Shown: positions 15,837 through 22,494, numbered from the stretch's first letter. The stretch: 27,297 bases of DNA from a virus (IMGVR_UViG_3300002835_000892:1-27297); one strand, 5' to 3'. The notes: generated from the sequence alone by a model not told the origin. Program-made: numbers and translations.

Positions 15837-16296
15837 ATTTACATTTCTTCATTTTACCACCACTCTTCATCATAGGTTCCATAGAAGCAGCCTCACCACC
15901 ATATTGCATTTTCTTTTTAGGAGCTTTACCAGCTTTCTTCATTGCAATAGCTACAGCAGCTTGTTTAGCCATCTTACCACCCATTTTCATCATAGTAGCT
16001 CCAGATTTAGCTGTCTTAGGAAGAACACCTTTACCAATAAGAATATCTTTTTGAGTAATCTTTCCATCTTTACTAAGATCAGGAAATGATCCACCAGATT
16101 TAGCTCTCTTAGGCATTAATTTATCTAAATTTTTTGTAACAAAATCTTGTCCTCGTTCTTTACGAGTATCTCGTTCTACCATACGTTTAGCTACATTTGT
16201 AGCTCTATCTGGATTTTTAGCTTCAAGTCTTCCAATACGTTTTAATTGACCAGATCTTAATGAAACTCCTGGTTTTGCTTTTTTCATCATTGCCAT
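15823..16296 (-). CDS. Lys/Gly-rich basic protein with KMGGK-type motifs
   Basis: This 157-residue protein is rich in Lys, Gly, Ala and Met, with repeated short motifs such as KSGGSF, KSGATMMKMGGKM, KMQYGGE and KSGGKMKK. One middle segment (SKDGKITQKDILIGKG) looks EF-hand-like (D-x-D-like with Gly). It ends with Cys-rich KCKYGCK. Proteins of this composition are common in phages of aquatic bacteria near structural genes. DNA-condensing or virion-internal roles are conceivable but unproven. Confidence 0.7.
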   Translation of the reverse strand: MAMMKKAKPGVSLRSGQLKRIGRLEAKNPDRATNVAKRMVERDTRKERGQDFVTKNLDKLMPKRAKSGGSFPDLSKDGKITQKDILIGKGVLPKTAKSGATMMKMGGKMAKQAAVAIAMKKAGKAPKKKMQYGGEAASMEPMMKSGGKMKKCKYGCK

Positions 16297-16308
16297 TATA
16301 TTAATTTT

Positions 16309-16446
16309 TTATTTAGATTTAGATTTTTTAACAGAATTATTAATTGCATTATTCTTTTTAGGAGCATATTTACCTACACCATCTTGTCTATCTAGAAGAT
16401 CAGCCATACGAATGTCTCCTTTAGTTTGAGGTTTACTCTTTGCCAT
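16309..16446 (-). CDS. 45-residue basic protein of unknown function
   Basis: The frame runs from the ATG at 16446 to TAA at 16309-16311. It begins MAKSKPQTKGDIRMADLLDR and ends with a Lys/Ser-rich tail. The start is preceded by the same A-rich context (AAAAACTAATATAATG) used by other genes here. Function is unknown. Confidence 0.6.
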   Translation of the reverse strand: MAKSKPQTKGDIRMADLLDRQDGVGKYAPKKNNAINNSVKKSKSK

Positions 16447-16464
16447 TATATTAGTTTTTAATTG

Positions 16465-16746
16465 TTAACAATTCCATTTACGTAAAGATTTATTAATTCT
16501 GCTATTTGGATCATTAGCTGTTTTAGCAGATGTTAATTTCTTTTTCATACCTGACATTCTACTACAAAATGACTTACGTCTACTTGCAGCTTTACTACCA
16601 GGTTTAAGTTTAGAGGGTTTAGTAGTGACAGCAGTCTTTAATTTACTACCAGGATTAGCTCTTCTATATGAAGCCACTCCCTTAGCGTTTAATCCTCCAG
16701 ACTTAGATTTACCTTCTTTTCTTTGCCATGCTGGACTTTTTGTCAT
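16465..16746 (-). CDS. 93-residue basic protein, DUF6321-like
   Basis: The N-terminal part SPAWQRKEGKSKSGGLNAKG followed by VASYRRANPGSKLKTAV matches a short conserved motif of many phage proteins that I recall as DUF6321 (name from memory). The remainder is basic with SGMKKKL and a Cys at the end. Function of the family is not known to me. It overlaps the upstream gene by 38 bases, the longest overlap in this block. Confidence 0.72.
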   Translation of the reverse strand: MTKSPAWQRKEGKSKSGGLNAKGVASYRRANPGSKLKTAVTTKPSKLKPGSKAASRRKSFCSRMSGMKKKLTSAKTANDPNSRINKSLRKWNC

Positions 16747-17146
16747 AATAGTCAGGATTATCTTTGTGCCATTTCCTTACAGAAGCAACACCTTGTTTAA
16801 CAGTTTTAGCTTTTGATTTCTTAGTGAGGTTAATCTTATCCCACTTTCCTGCAGAAGGACCAGCTGTGTGATCAACAACTATATCACCTTTATTACCAAT
16901 TCCTTTATCTACTTTCTTTTTAAACACTTTATGTGTTTGTCCCCCTACCTTTACAACACTTCCACCATTCTTTAATGTGCTTCCTTTAAAAGGTCCTTTC
17001 TTTTTAATAAGAGGACCATTAGGAACAGGTGTGATGGCTCCTTTGATAGCAGGAATAGTGTCACCACCATTTCTAAGAACACCTTTACCAACATAAGCTG
17101 TTGCTTTCTGTGGATTCCAAGGACCTGCTTTCTTAATATTTGCCAT
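16709..17146 (-). CDS. 145-residue basic Gly/Lys-rich protein
   Basis: The N-terminal half contains repeated NGG elements (VLRNGGDTIP, TLKNGGSVVKVGG) similar to motifs in neighbours. The C-terminal half has VDHTAGPSAGKWDKINLTKK and a VASVRKWHKDNPDYYDKK tail. The VASVRKWH tail resembles short C-terminal motifs of the same protein group. The protein is strongly basic and function is unknown. Its first base overlaps the last base of the upstream gene. Confidence 0.7.
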   Translation of the reverse strand: MANIKKAGPWNPQKATAYVGKGVLRNGGDTIPAIKGAITPVPNGPLIKKKGPFKGSTLKNGGSVVKVGGQTHKVFKKKVDKGIGNKGDIVVDHTAGPSAGKWDKINLTKKSKAKTVKQGVASVRKWHKDNPDYYDKKSSMAKKRR

Positions 17147-17313
17147 TATTTAGCTTTTCTTTTAGCAGCCATAGCTTTAAATGTAAGAGCTAAAGATTTA
17201 GCTCGGCCAGAACAACTTTTCTTTGTTATCGGAGTGCACTTACCCTTAGTTCCTCTTTTTTTAATAGAGGCTGTAGCTTTCTGTATCCAATTTTTATCCT
17301 TAGCCTTTGGCAT
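17146..17313 (-). CDS. 55-residue basic protein with conserved WIQKA motif
   Basis: The frame runs from the ATG at 17313 to TAA at 17146-17148. It contains KNWIQKATASIKKRGTKGKC, then TPITKKSCSGRAKSLALTFK. I have the impression this short basic protein is widespread in aquatic phages, but I do not know a function. The C-terminus is Lys/Ala-rich. It is coupled to the next gene by a one-base overlap. Confidence 0.7.
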   Translation of the reverse strand: MPKAKDKNWIQKATASIKKRGTKGKCTPITKKSCSGRAKSLALTFKAMAAKRKAK

Positions 17314-17315
17314 GA

Positions 17316-17720
17316 TTATTTCTTTTTCATCTTACCACCACCAGCTTGTTTTCTTTCAATTGCAGAAGCATCAAGTTCTTTATCTTTCTTTAATACAGCT
17401 TTACCTCTAGCACCAGCTATTGTACGTTCTTGTACTTTAGTCCAAGCACCTTTAGGATCTACAGGACCAACTCTTTTGGTAGATGCTTTAAGTCCAGATA
17501 GACTTCCACCATTTTGCATTTTCTTTTTACCTTTTTCCATTTTAGTTTTAGCTATTTGAAATTTAGATTTTAAAATATTTTGTTTTTCTTCAGATTTTTT
17601 TTTAAAATCTGATTGAGCTTTATTAAGAGAATCTCTTTTTAGTTGTATAGATTTGTAAAGAGAATCTGGACTACTCATACTAAGTTTTCCCCCACCTTGC
17701 ATTTTTTTAACTTTTTTCAT
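17316..17720 (-). CDS. 134-residue Lys-rich protein with KMQxGG motifs
   Basis: This protein begins MKKVKKMQGGGKLSMSS and has a second KKMQNGGSLSG in the middle and AGGGKMKKK at the end. Between these lies a long Lys/Gln/Ser helix with coiled-coil character (about residues 20-65). The recurring Lys-Met-Gln-x-Gly-Gly unit also occurs in the proteins at 15823 and 16709 in related form. It overlaps the upstream gene by 14 bases. Function is unknown. Confidence 0.72.
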   Translation of the reverse strand: MKKVKKMQGGGKLSMSSPDSLYKSIQLKRDSLNKAQSDFKKKSEEKQNILKSKFQIAKTKMEKGKKKMQNGGSLSGLKASTKRVGPVDPKGAWTKVQERTIAGARGKAVLKKDKELDASAIERKQAGGGKMKKK

Positions 17721-17907
17721 ATCTTCTGAATGTTATGTTAGGTTTAACAATTATATCTTTATGAGCATATTGCCACAGCTCTCCTGTAGCATTTATTATA
17801 ATAGTGTAGATGGTATCAGTTTCGTGACCATAGTCTATTAAATAAAGTATTATTCCATCCCCTTTTGGGGTAATTACTTCTATCCTATTAGTAAATTCAT
17901 GGATCAT
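17707..17907 (-). CDS. 66-residue protein of unknown function
   Basis: Unlike its neighbours this protein is not Lys/Gly-rich. It is beta-rich (RIEVITPKGDGIILYLIDYG, then IYTIIINATGELWQYAHKDI), compatible with a small beta-barrel. I recognise no family. It lies between the GIY-YIG gene and the basic-protein block. Confidence 0.7.
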   Translation of the reverse strand: MIHEFTNRIEVITPKGDGIILYLIDYGHETDTIYTIIINATGELWQYAHKDIIVKPNITFRRYEKS

Positions 17908-17914
17908 TATTTTT

Positions 17915-18538
17915 TTATATTGTAATATGTTTCCAAGTTTTACCTCTATGAATATCTTTTATAGAGTGATAACTCAATTTAAGTTTATCTGCTACCTGTT
18001 TAGGTAGAAGACTATTTGCTAGATGTTTCTTAATCTCAATGACCTGTTCTTCTGTAAGTTTAGCCATTTTATGATTAGAACCAATTTTCCAATTCTTTGA
18101 TAAGTTTTCTAAATGCTTAGCTCTATAAGTTTTATCTTTCCAGTTTTCTTTTTGAGATATAGATTTTTTAAACTTTACTGCCTCTGTTCTTTTGATACCA
18201 AGATTACTTCCAGCAATCTTAGCAATATTGTAATGTGGATCAAGATTATCTATATACTGTTGTTCAGTTTTTAGAATTTCATTAGTAGAACACTCACAAA
18301 CAATCTCAAATTTAAAGTTATCTTCTCCATGTTTATTAACTGCTCTAATTAGTTTAACACAAGTGTTTCTACCAGAACGTATATCATAAATATGAGTGTA
18401 ATATCTTTTTATTAAATTATTTGTACTGCCTATATAAAACTTACCATCAATGTTATTAGTAATTTTATAAACAACCCCTCCCTTTTTCTTTTCAGAGAAG
18501 TATTTTTGTTTACACTCATCACTAATAGCCAGTATCAT
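17915..18538 (-). CDS. GIY-YIG homing endonuclease
   Basis: This 207-residue protein has an N-terminal GIY-YIG nuclease domain: GVVYKITN (Tyr24), FYIGSTNNLIKRYYTH (Tyr35, Gly37 and Arg45), and the catalytic Glu92 in LKTEQQYID. Residues ~108-150 are basic and probably form the linker. The C-terminus (LTEEQVIEIKKHLANSLLPK and KLSYHSIKDIHRGKTWKHI) is a helix-turn-helix DNA-binding repeat typical of such homing enzymes. It stands alone between a small basic gene and a beta-rich gene, which fits a mobile gene that cleaves a phage genome lacking it and spreads by recombination. It overlaps the upstream small gene by four bases. Confidence 0.88.
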   Translation of the reverse strand: MILAISDECKQKYFSEKKKGGVVYKITNNIDGKFYIGSTNNLIKRYYTHIYDIRSGRNTCVKLIRAVNKHGEDNFKFEIVCECSTNEILKTEQQYIDNLDPHYNIAKIAGSNLGIKRTEAVKFKKSISQKENWKDKTYRAKHLENLSKNWKIGSNHKMAKLTEEQVIEIKKHLANSLLPKQVADKLKLSYHSIKDIHRGKTWKHITI

Positions 18539-18702
18539 TTTCCTTTACTTTTGATCTTTTTTTCTTGAGACAACATTGTTTTAGTAGGAGCTTTTGGTTT
18601 AGCTCCTGACTTTTTATTTTGAGCAGCTTTACTTCTCAAGTTATCCCAAAGTCCTCTTTGAGAAACAGAACCATCAGCACGTTTTAACATTTGTTTTGCC
18701 AT
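18535..18702 (-). CDS. 55-residue basic protein of unknown function
   Basis: The frame runs from the ATG at 18702 to TGA at 18535-18537. It begins MAKQMLKRADGSVSQRGLWD and has a Lys/Ala/Pro-rich C-terminus. The GSVSQRGLWDNLR segment is distinctive but I do not know a function. It is another member of the small basic set, separated from the rest by the GIY-YIG gene. Confidence 0.65.
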   Translation of the reverse strand: MAKQMLKRADGSVSQRGLWDNLRSKAAQNKKSGAKPKAPTKTMLSQEKKIKSKGK

Positions 18703-18706
18703 TTCT

Positions 18707-18931
18707 TTAGTCTTTAATTTCTACAGCAACACCAGCTTCAACAGCTCGTTTCACCATATTTTCAATGATTTCATTAGCTTGGTGAGCTAACATAATTCTA
18801 CTTGCTTCTGGTGTTCCTAATACAGCTCTAAGGCTATTTAAAATAAGACCAAATTCATCACCTTTAAGACTGAATTGATCCTCTGGACCCCATGTGTACT
18901 TTTTGTTTGGGTTGTAAACGTTGTTTGACAT
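18707..18931 (-). CDS. 74-residue protein of unknown function
   Basis: This protein has YTWGPEDQFSLKGDEFGLIL followed by an amphipathic helix with SRIMLAHQANEIIENMVKRA. It is acidic overall, unlike the basic proteins that follow. The gene has a 33-base A/T-rich leader containing ACAAATTAAAAC, which also occurs before the Thr-run protein. No function is recognised. Confidence 0.72.
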   Translation of the reverse strand: MSNNVYNPNKKYTWGPEDQFSLKGDEFGLILNSLRAVLGTPEASRIMLAHQANEIIENMVKRAVEAGVAVEIKD

Positions 18932-18964
18932 AATTATAGTTTTTGGTTTTAATTTGTAAATATA

Positions 18965-19252
18965 CTAATTGTCAAGAATTATTTGAAAAGAGATGGTAGC
19001 AGATGCTTTAATGCTTTTCGATAAGTCTAATTTAATTTGAAACATGTTGTGAAACTTTAATATTTCCTCTAGTAACATTTCGTTATATTTAGGTAAACTA
19101 GGTGCCAGTCTAAATATATAAGCATTAGGCCCTTTAGTTATTTCTAATATAGATAGTTCATCTACTGAATCTATTATTCCTTCTAAATGAGAGAAATACA
19201 TTTCTTCATTATCTGGAAGTATTTCTGGAAAAAACTTTTTATTTATTTGCAC
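18965..19252 (-). CDS. 95-residue protein of unknown function (GTG start)
   Basis: The only suitable in-frame start near the 5' end is GTG at 19252 (MQINKKFFPEILPDNEE); the next in-frame Met is at residue 18. An in-frame TGA lies four codons upstream. The protein is mixed helical and beta-like (LSILEITKGPNAYIF) with no motif I know. The start lies within one of two 13-bp direct repeats (19243-19278). Downstream of the Dps-like gene. Confidence 0.65.
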   Translation of the reverse strand: MQINKKFFPEILPDNEEMYFSHLEGIIDSVDELSILEITKGPNAYIFRLAPSLPKYNEMLLEEILKFHNMFQIKLDLSKSIKASATISFQIILDN

Positions 19253-19278
19253 AATAACTTTTCACTTATTTGCACAAT
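19243..19278. repeat. Two 13-bp direct repeats at a start codon
   Basis: TTATTTGCACAAT occurs at 19243-19255 and again at 19266-19278, 23 bases apart. Read on the minus strand it is ATTGTGCAAATAA, and the second copy holds the GTG start of the 95-residue gene. The first copy sits just after the Dps-like stop. Confidence 0.75.
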
Positions 19279-19279
19279 T

Positions 19280-19693
19280 CTAAGAAAGTGTTAATAGATA
19301 TTTAGTTTTAGCTGCTTCTCCAGATAGTGCATCTGCTAAGTTACATATGTCATGAAAGCGATTAGCTTCACCATATGCTTTTAAATCAGAAGCAAACATA
19401 CCTAAATCTTTTACAACATCCATAGAGGATGCATTAGATAGAGGCTCTATTTTGAAAACACCAGGACGTTTACCTAAATATCCCATAAGCTTCTCTACAA
19501 CACCATCCTTAAAATCATGTACGTAATCATACAATCCTCCTAAAGCTTGATGTGTAGCATACGAAGTTGTTTGCCAATGCAATAGATGTAATTGCTCATG
19601 AAAATATGTAAGCTTTCCAGCTATAGTTTCTAATGTCAATTCTTCAGAGGATGATAATTTCATCATCTCTTCTGGAAAGAATGATTTTGCCAT
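19280..19693 (-). CDS. Dps/ferritin-like helical protein (DUF5856-like)
   Basis: This 137-residue protein has FHEQLHLLHWQTTSYATHQA followed by LGGLYDYVHDFKDGVVEKLM, which resembles the first two helices of Dps and ferritin-like proteins with their His and Asp/Glu residues. I recall a phage family of this type as DUF5856 (name from memory). Two further helices follow. In Dps proteins the corresponding residues oxidise and store iron or protect DNA, but whether metal is bound here is not known. It lies in the probable structural half. The start context is AAAAACTATGG without a Shine-Dalgarno sequence. Confidence 0.7.
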   Translation of the reverse strand: MAKSFFPEEMMKLSSSEELTLETIAGKLTYFHEQLHLLHWQTTSYATHQALGGLYDYVHDFKDGVVEKLMGYLGKRPGVFKIEPLSNASSMDVVKDLGMFASDLKAYGEANRFHDICNLADALSGEAAKTKYLLTLS

Positions 19694-19698
19694 AGTTT

Positions 19699-19941
19699 TT
19701 ATCCTCCTATAGTGGTGGTGGTAGTAGTTGTAGGAGCTACAGTTGTAGTGGTTGTAGTAGTTGTAGGAGCCACTGTAGTAGTTGTGGTGGTGGTATAATT
19801 ACAACATTCGTATGCTGTAATTTCTTGCCAATTACCCACTTTAGGTTTATTTTTTCTAAGAATAAGAGACCCTGCTACCACTCTACCAGTTCCATCAAAT
19901 CTTACATACGCTTTTAAGCGTTGATTGTTACCATTTGCCAT
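19699..19941 (-). CDS. Thr-run protein 1 (TTTTTTTVAP repeats)
   Basis: This 80-residue protein has an N-terminal 50-residue domain (RLKAYVRFDGTGRVVAGSLI, GNWQEITAYECC) and then a tail of three Thr-runs of 7-8 residues separated by VAP, ending IGG. The repeat unit is 11 residues (33 bases). The Thr codons are mixed ACT, ACA and ACC. Such tails look mucin-like and are rich in potential O-glycosylation sites. A similar tail occurs in the protein at 21085. The glycosyltransferase gene 20029 lies directly upstream. Function is unknown; a virion-surface tail protein is an inference. Confidence 0.8.
   Translation of the reverse strand: MANGNNQRLKAYVRFDGTGRVVAGSLILRKNKPKVGNWQEITAYECCNYTTTTTTTVAPTTTTTTTTVAPTTTTTTTIGG
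19721..19770. repeat. 33-bp tandem repeat encoding Thr-run/VAP units
   Basis: The 17-mer GTAGTAGTTGTAGGAGC (plus-strand reading) occurs at 19721-19737 and 19754-19770, a 33-base period that matches the 11-residue protein repeat. A related TTGTAGGTGCTGCAGTTGTA element lies in the 21085 gene. This gives material for length variation by slippage or recombination. Confidence 0.7.
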
Positions 19942-19991
19942 TTTTAATTTTTTTTTAATTTGTGAATAAAAATTTTCTTTATTTATATAAA

Positions 19992-20036
19992 TTAAGCAAG
20001 ACTTCTAGCAACCAGGGCTACAAAATCTTTATTCAT
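19992..20036 (-). CDS. Possible 14-residue ORF (leader-like or remnant)
   Basis: An ATG overlapping the glycosyltransferase stop (TATGAATAA) opens a 14-codon frame, MNKDFVALVARSLA, ending TAA at 19992-19994. It is within the 87-base gap before Thr-run protein 1. It may be a short peptide, the remnant of a decayed gene or chance. The translational overlap is the only support. Confidence 0.25.
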   Translation of the reverse strand: MNKDFVALVARSLA

Positions 20037-21054
20037 ATTTAAGGTTGTATTTCTTCTTTAATTCAAGAAGTTGTTGTAGATAATAATGATTGCAACGTTT
20101 TTTAGTTTCTTCATTATTATTAACTATTTCTAAATGAGGATCATCAAATGGATCTTTACCAGTGTGATATGTTCCTTTATAAAAAGCTGGATAACTTCCT
20201 CCCATAAATGGATCAGTTATTCCTGCATTATGTAATATAGTTGTTCTTTCAAGTTTCTCAATAGGATCAGAGCTCCAAGCAAATTCCATATCTGGAGTGT
20301 TTATTGTTTGTCCTCCTCTTTTCCAGATGTTCCAAAGAACAGCCCACATATCAGCACACCAACTTTGAAATCCTTTATTCTCATCTTGAAAGAACTCTTG
20401 ATTGATGTTTCTTAAGTGTGTACGGATAAGTAAACAACTTGTCATTACATCACTCCAGAATTGTTCATCTACATTCTTTAATAGATATTGAGCTCCTCCT
20501 GAATGTAAGTTATTAGCTTCTGCTATTTCTCTTGATATACCATTTATAGATGTAATCTCTTGTAGTATGTCTCTTTCTTTATAAGCTTCCAATTTATCTG
20601 GAAGAACATCTTTTATTTTACTATCAAAATATGAAGCATTAATATAACTGTTTGTATCTGATAGATAACTAACATCATCATCTATATACTTATCAACATT
20701 GAATTTCTCTGTAAAAACTATATCACTATCGCAATAGAATACAGCTTTATCTTTCATTTCAGGATGGTCTCTAAAATATCTCATTAGAACATAAGGTCTA
20801 ATGATTGGTATATAGATACCTAAAAGCCTACTCACTTTATCTACATCTTTATAGAAAACAAATTCTGTTTCTGGATATAGGTTAATAACTTGTTCCCATC
20901 TAGTATTCTTTTCTCTGAAGTCTGGGATGTATATTAATACAGTGGCTTTATCTGAGTGTCCAAGTTTTTTTAAACTTTCAAGCCATAAATGCACCTGCCA
21001 TGTGTAATAGGTGTCATCTGGTTGGGCACAAAGAAATCTAAGTTCTTTCTTCAT
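20029..21054 (-). CDS. Glycosyltransferase-like protein (GT-A, DSD motif)
   Basis: This 341-residue protein begins ELRFLCAQPDDTYYTWQVHL and has a metal-binding VFYCDSDIVF with Asp109-x-Asp111, matching the DxD of GT-A glycosyltransferases of the GT8-like or arabinosyl/galactosyltransferase type. A region with NNLHSGGAQYLL and FQSWCADMWAVLW could bind the acceptor, and HNAGITDPFMGGSY near the C-terminus resembles the late His-bearing motif of such enzymes. It would transfer a sugar from a nucleotide sugar. It lies between the two Thr-run proteins (19699 and 21085), which are candidate acceptors. Confidence 0.8.
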   Translation of the reverse strand: MKKELRFLCAQPDDTYYTWQVHLWLESLKKLGHSDKATVLIYIPDFREKNTRWEQVINLYPETEFVFYKDVDKVSRLLGIYIPIIRPYVLMRYFRDHPEMKDKAVFYCDSDIVFTEKFNVDKYIDDDVSYLSDTNSYINASYFDSKIKDVLPDKLEAYKERDILQEITSINGISREIAEANNLHSGGAQYLLKNVDEQFWSDVMTSCLLIRTHLRNINQEFFQDENKGFQSWCADMWAVLWNIWKRGGQTINTPDMEFAWSSDPIEKLERTTILHNAGITDPFMGGSYPAFYKGTYHTGKDPFDDPHLEIVNNNEETKKRCNHYYLQQLLELKKKYNLKYE

Positions 21055-21084
21055 ATATGTAGTTGGTTTTAGTTACTCTCTTAA

Positions 21085-21243
21085 TTAGAGAGTGGTAGTG
21101 GTTGTTGTTGTAGGTGCTGCAGTTGTAGTTGTTGTGGTAGTAAGATTAGCTGTCACTTTAATAAGCTGTTCTAATTGTTTACTGATTTGCCATAACAAAT
21201 TACTTTCTTGACTCCAACCTATTTGTCTGTTTGGAATTTTCAT
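21085..21243 (-). CDS. Thr-run protein 2 with shared N-terminal tag
   Basis: The frame runs from the ATG at 21243 to TAA at 21085-21087 (52 residues). Residues 1-34 start IPNRQIGWSQESNLLWQI and are close to the first 30 residues of the next-upstream GTSG protein. The rest is Thr7-Ala-Ala-Pro-Thr7-Leu. The protein is thus a short common tag plus a Thr-run tail. The tag is probably helical and could dock both proteins on the same virion partner. The stop codon lies in a small inverted repeat (CTCTCT...AGAGAG). Confidence 0.8.
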   Translation of the reverse strand: MKIPNRQIGWSQESNLLWQISKQLEQLIKVTANLTTTTTTTAAPTTTTTTTL

Positions 21244-21255
21244 TTTATTTATATT

Positions 21256-22269
21256 TTAATATATTTTATTTAATACAAAAACATCACTATATATATTGTT
21301 TCCTGTACTAGCAGCTCCCCATTGCACTGTTATATCTAATGTATTAGAAATTGTTGTGTTAAATGTTGTGTTGTTCGCTACATTAAATCCAAATCCTTGA
21401 ACAGAAGCATTGTTAGTTTTTGTATAATGGAAACTACCTAAAGATACAATTGATGCTACACCAGCAGCTCCTAATTGTCTAATTGTAAAGTCAATATTCA
21501 AAGACCACACATCATCTGTAACAGCACTTCCAAGATTTTGAACACCACTATCTAAAAGAATAACAGATCCTGATTTCACTTTAATTCTAATAGTTTGATT
21601 GTTATCAGCATTCATAACACCACCAAGAATTGCTCTAAAAGTGTCACCAACAGTAAAACCATTAGCAGGTACACTTAATGTACCAACTCCTGTACCAATA
21701 ATTGTTGTTTCAGCTGTTGTATTTGTAACAATGGTGCTATTAGCTGTTTGAGCATATAGTCCATAATTTACTGATATTGGAAGACTTGGAGACACACCAC
21801 TAGTTCCTGAACTACCAGAACTTCCACTAGTTCCATTAACTCCTGAAGTACCACTAGTTCCTGAAGAACCATCTCCACCAGCTGCTCCATCTAAGTTAAC
21901 AGTCCATAGTGAATATGTTCCACTTCCTGTAACTGTAACAGGAGAACCAATTACCATTACACCAGTGTTAATGTCATAACTTACAACAGTGCAAGTTTGA
22001 TGATTACCAACATTATATGTTATAATAATATCTTGAGCTGGTGTATAAGCCAATCCAGGTTCTACAACAATTGTTGTACTTACACCTAATGTAAATTCAG
22101 TAGTGGATGTAGTTCTATATCTATCTCCATCATATCCAGATGTACCAGAAGTTCCACTAGTACCCATAATATTACATGTAACACATGTAAGCTTCTCTAA
22201 TTGAGAAGCTACTTGCCATAGTAGATTAGATTCTTGGCTCCAGCCTATTTGTTTATTAGGTATACCCAT
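21256..22269 (-). CDS. Collagen-like GTSG-repeat protein, probable tail or fibre component
   Basis: This 337-residue protein starts with the tag IPNKQIGWSQESNLLWQVAS also seen in the gene at 21085. A Gly-Thr-Ser-Gly repeat follows (residues ~36-47), then a ~85-residue beta-rich domain with TTSTTEFTLGVSTTIVVEPG, a second Gly-Thr/Ser-Ser-Gly repeat (~133-155) and a ~180-residue beta-rich C-terminal domain ending SDVFVLNKIY. Collagen-like Gly-x-y stretches between globular domains are typical of trimeric phage fibres and decoration proteins. The C-terminal domain is a candidate receptor- or glycan-binding head. No transmembrane segment or secretion signal is seen. The position after the lysis-type genes and before a glycosyltransferase supports a virion-surface role. 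Confidence 0.78.
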   Translation of the reverse strand: MGIPNKQIGWSQESNLLWQVASQLEKLTCVTCNIMGTSGTSGTSGYDGDRYRTTSTTEFTLGVSTTIVVEPGLAYTPAQDIIITYNVGNHQTCTVVSYDINTGVMVIGSPVTVTGSGTYSLWTVNLDGAAGGDGSSGTSGTSGVNGTSGSSGSSGTSGVSPSLPISVNYGLYAQTANSTIVTNTTAETTIIGTGVGTLSVPANGFTVGDTFRAILGGVMNADNNQTIRIKVKSGSVILLDSGVQNLGSAVTDDVWSLNIDFTIRQLGAAGVASIVSLGSFHYTKTNNASVQGFGFNVANNTTFNTTISNTLDITVQWGAASTGNNIYSDVFVLNKIY

Positions 22270-22358
22270 TATACAAAAATATGATGTTTATTGTAACAAT
22301 TAATGTTTTACAATAATTTAGTATAACTAAACTAATTATAAAATAATAATCAAATTAA
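22270..22358. other. Short non-coding gap with two perfect inverted repeats
   Basis: TTATTGTAA (22288-22296) pairs with TTACAATAA (22308-22316), and immediately after it TTTAGT (22317-22322) pairs with ACTAAA (22326-22331). They lie between the 43-residue gene and the start of the GTSG protein, which is downstream on the minus strand. The AT-only stems would be weak terminators and may instead be protein-binding sites or RNA structures in the leader. Confidence 0.5.
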
Positions 22359-22490
22359 TTATCTACCTTGACCTCTATATTTAGAAGCAGGAGATGAATG
22401 TTTATTAAGTCTTTTAGCGTGTTTACCTTCACGTCTTTTACCAAAAACTACCTTCTGAGAGGTTTTAACAGGTGTTGATTTTTTAGGCAT
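22359..22490 (-). CDS. 43-residue basic protein of unknown function
   Basis: The frame runs from the ATG at 22490 to TAA at 22359-22361. The protein MPKKSTPVKTSQKVVFGKRR and the rest are very basic (many Lys, Arg and His). It starts four bases after the M15 peptidase stop. It resembles in style the small basic proteins at 15.7-18.7 kb. Function is unknown. Confidence 0.65.
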   Translation of the reverse strand: MPKKSTPVKTSQKVVFGKRREGKHAKRLNKHSSPASKYRGQGR

Positions 22491-22494
22491 GGTT

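Noticed and set aside
15681-16816. Plus-strand open frames rich in Phe, Leu, His and Ser
   Set aside because: They are mirror frames of the Lys/Gly-rich minus-strand genes, with skewed composition and no fitting context.
21076-21093. CTCTCT/AGAGAG hairpin as terminator of Thr-run protein 2
   Set aside because: The stem is short, and no T-run follows on the minus strand.
22249-22275. TATTTTTG just before the GTSG gene start as a -7 element
   Set aside because: There is no TTG at 19-21 bases upstream, and a transcript would be almost leaderless.
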